A stretch of 64,000 bases of DNA, from assembly GCA_951799445.1 (NCBI GenBank), contig OX637295.1:19406001-19470000 (forward strand). Direction: 5' to 3'. Under the pieces are notes generated by a model, which saw nothing but the letters and a program-made list of their open reading frames with translations, made no database searches and was not told where the DNA came from. The DNA comes from Pseudisothecium myosuroides. Its lineage: Eukaryota; Streptophyta; Bryopsida; Hypnales; Lembophyllaceae. The translations under genes and the position numbers were made by a program. Of this stretch, positions 62,221-64,000 are shown piece by piece; positions within the stretch are counted from its first letter, which is position 1; each line of letters begins with the position of its first letter.

Positions 62221-63324
62221 GTGGGTGATTGCAAAAAAGACCTGTACTATTTTCCGTCACAAGTTCAATGCGGAAGTTGTTTTGTGCCATAAGTATTGCA
62301 AAAATGATTGAATGAACATGAAATTCAAAAGCAAACTTTCTATAGCAAAAGAAAATGCACTTGAATTATTTCAATTTTTTCAAAATTATTTTAATAGGTG
62401 AAATTGAATTTTGAATATATGTCACACATGCGGTTTTATTAGTTTTTAGTACTATTGAGTACCTTTTTTGAAGGATTACATCATCAAATTTGGTAGGCTA
62501 GCTCTTCTAATAGAAATACACCTTCTCAGGAGAGGGATTTCCAAAAATATTTTCCAAGTGTGTTTTATATTGGCTTAAAGTGTACTATATTCAGGTTGAA
62601 TTTATGTTGAATTAAAAATGTTTTTTTAGTTCTAACTTTGAGCTTCCTACTTTGCTCGTAGTCGGCAACTATGGCCATTTTTAAAATAAAATTTTCAAAC
62701 TCATTTCCTAATTTTCAAAAATAGAAACGTGAAAGTGTCATTTTCTAGGATAAATTGTAGCATGTGGCTCAAAATAGTACTTCAGAGTACACATAAAGAC
62801 TCAATAGTACTGCTAGGGCTCGTAATACCTTTTATCTGCCAATGTAAATTGTTTTTTAATGGAAAATTAAGTGTTTCCATCCATTTTTGTCATCCAGTGA
62901 TGAACATCACATGTTGTTGAAATAGTAAATTTTAAATCCAATTGACCATTCAAATTTTATGTTCCATACCTTCAATAGTACTAAAGGTGGCTCATAGTAC
63001 AAAAAGTACTAAAAGTCCAAAAATGCAAAACGCAACAAATAGTACAAGTGTTTCTTGCAATCACCCTTGAAGGCCATATTCATTAAATTGAGACAAAATG
63101 GACATTTTGAGATTTTAACCCTATTATTTGAGACTTCTATTTCTAACAAATAAAAAATTTATGAACATATCAGCCCTTATAAAATCAAAGGTTTGTGAAT
63201 GTATTAACATATTTTAGTCTCAAATCACCAAATTTTTTCTATATCAAACACTTGTTATCATCTAAATGTAAAATCAAAGTTAAAATGAGATTGCAAATTG
63301 TCTCACTTTAATGAATATGGCCTT
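62221..63324. mobile_element. 1.1-kb insertion in unit 3, with a nested small MITE
   Basis: Unit 2 is continuous where unit 3 is interrupted (ACACTTGT|CAGTTTTCC at 52410 versus 62218 and about 63330). The insert starts GGGTGATTGCAA and has TTGCAATCACCC at about 63056-63067. Next to it a TIR pair, AAGGCCATATTCATTAAATTGAGAC and its near complement, bounds 63071-63324. No ORF of note. Confidence 0.55.
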
Positions 63325-64000
63325 ACTTGTCAATTTTTCACTTTTCCATTGGTTGTAAAAAAATTCTCATATTTTGAAAGGCATACACTATCCATTTTTC
63401 CATTGAATTTAAAACCTGAAAAATCCAATCCTAAACCCTAATCTCTTCAACAACTTTGTCTTCAATCTCATGTCTCCTTCTCCTTCTTTGTCCCCTTTCG
63501 ACTCTTGAAATTGTCCGTATATGAAGAGAAAAGCATTTAGAAACATGTGAATTAGAAAGCATTAGCAACAAAAATAACATAAACTACCAAATAATAATTT
63601 TATAGCTATCATAAAATTTTAGCATTCAAAATTTCAAACATACTCTAATACTAAACTCCTAATTCAAAATTCATGAGCATTCACAAGCATCCCATTCCAC
63701 CACAATCCAAAGCATCAGCACCCTCACAAATTAAGATACAAATTGCCAAACCCTAACTCTCCCAATTGACCTCCAAACACTACACGCAGTGGTGTAAATT
63801 GACTAATCAGACATTGAATCGCAAAATCCTCCTATACATGCATCAAGCCGGTTGACATTTTTTGAAAATAAATCATCAAAATGACTAAATTTCAAGTGGA
63901 ATACAAAACAACAAGCAGTTAGTTCCTACATGAGCAAATAATAGTTGAAGACTTACAAGAATCGTTCTATTTCATCTTTGACCTACTACTTTTGTATTTT
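63325..64000. other. Right edge: end of unit 3 and unassigned DNA
   Basis: 63330-63395 matches 52410-52475 (CATATTTTGA.AGGCATACA.TAT). Beyond it the sequence is AT-rich with no exon recognised. Confidence 0.4.

Overview
The window is nuclear DNA of a land plant. Genes have many short introns with GT..AG borders, and gene islands lie in AT-rich, repeat-filled DNA. Recognisable genes include a CRLK-type receptor-like kinase, F-box proteins, an FCP1/NIF-type phosphatase-like protein, an ArfGAP exon and MSI1 (WD40) fragments. The style (long 5' leaders, F-box/kelch genes, many FCP1-like and SWIM-type sequences) fits a bryophyte, perhaps a liverwort, but this assignment is a guess made without any search.

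Layout. (1) 0.3-5.8 kb is the most unusual part. About twenty 21-bp imperfect palindromes (TTCAACTCG-NNN-CGAGTTGAA) occur here. Eleven or twelve of them sit at a regular 72-84 bp step in front of a locus of three coding blocks. The first block carries an NGQH motif as in ParB/DGQHR-type proteins. The second ends in a motif like the SAM-binding motif of amino-methyltransferases. The third is acidic and nuclear-looking. More palindromes lie in both introns, once in the last exon and just past the stop. I recognise no described element of this form. (2) 6.0-8.2 kb: FCP1-like gene with a changed catalytic motif. (3) 8.5-9.1 kb: two tandem long hairpins. (4) 9.5-24.9 kb: transposon-rich stretch with piggyBac-like (TTAA) and CACTA-like non-autonomous elements. 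It holds a poorly resolved minus-strand gene (14.4-18.9 kb) whose 5' end encodes the start of an ArfGAP domain. (5) 24.9-26.9 kb: SWIM zinc-finger pseudogene. (6) 29.1-31.1 kb: intact three-exon F-box gene. (7) 35.4-39.2 kb: complete seven-exon CRLK kinase gene, with MITEs in two introns. (8) 39.3-43.9 kb: diverged repeats.

(9) 44-63.4 kb is a tandem segmental duplication. Each unit carries an MSI1 C-terminal fragment, an F-box gene on the minus strand and about 4-5 kb of AT-rich sequence. Unit 1 keeps an intact F-box gene. Unit 2 keeps only its first codons. Unit 3 has an F-box pseudogene split by a 2.25-kb CACTA-like insertion whose empty site can be read from the intact paralogue.

Apart from the palindrome locus, neighbouring genes show no functional link. 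Exon borders were read by eye from frame continuity and splice signals. All family names come from motif recognition, not from a search.
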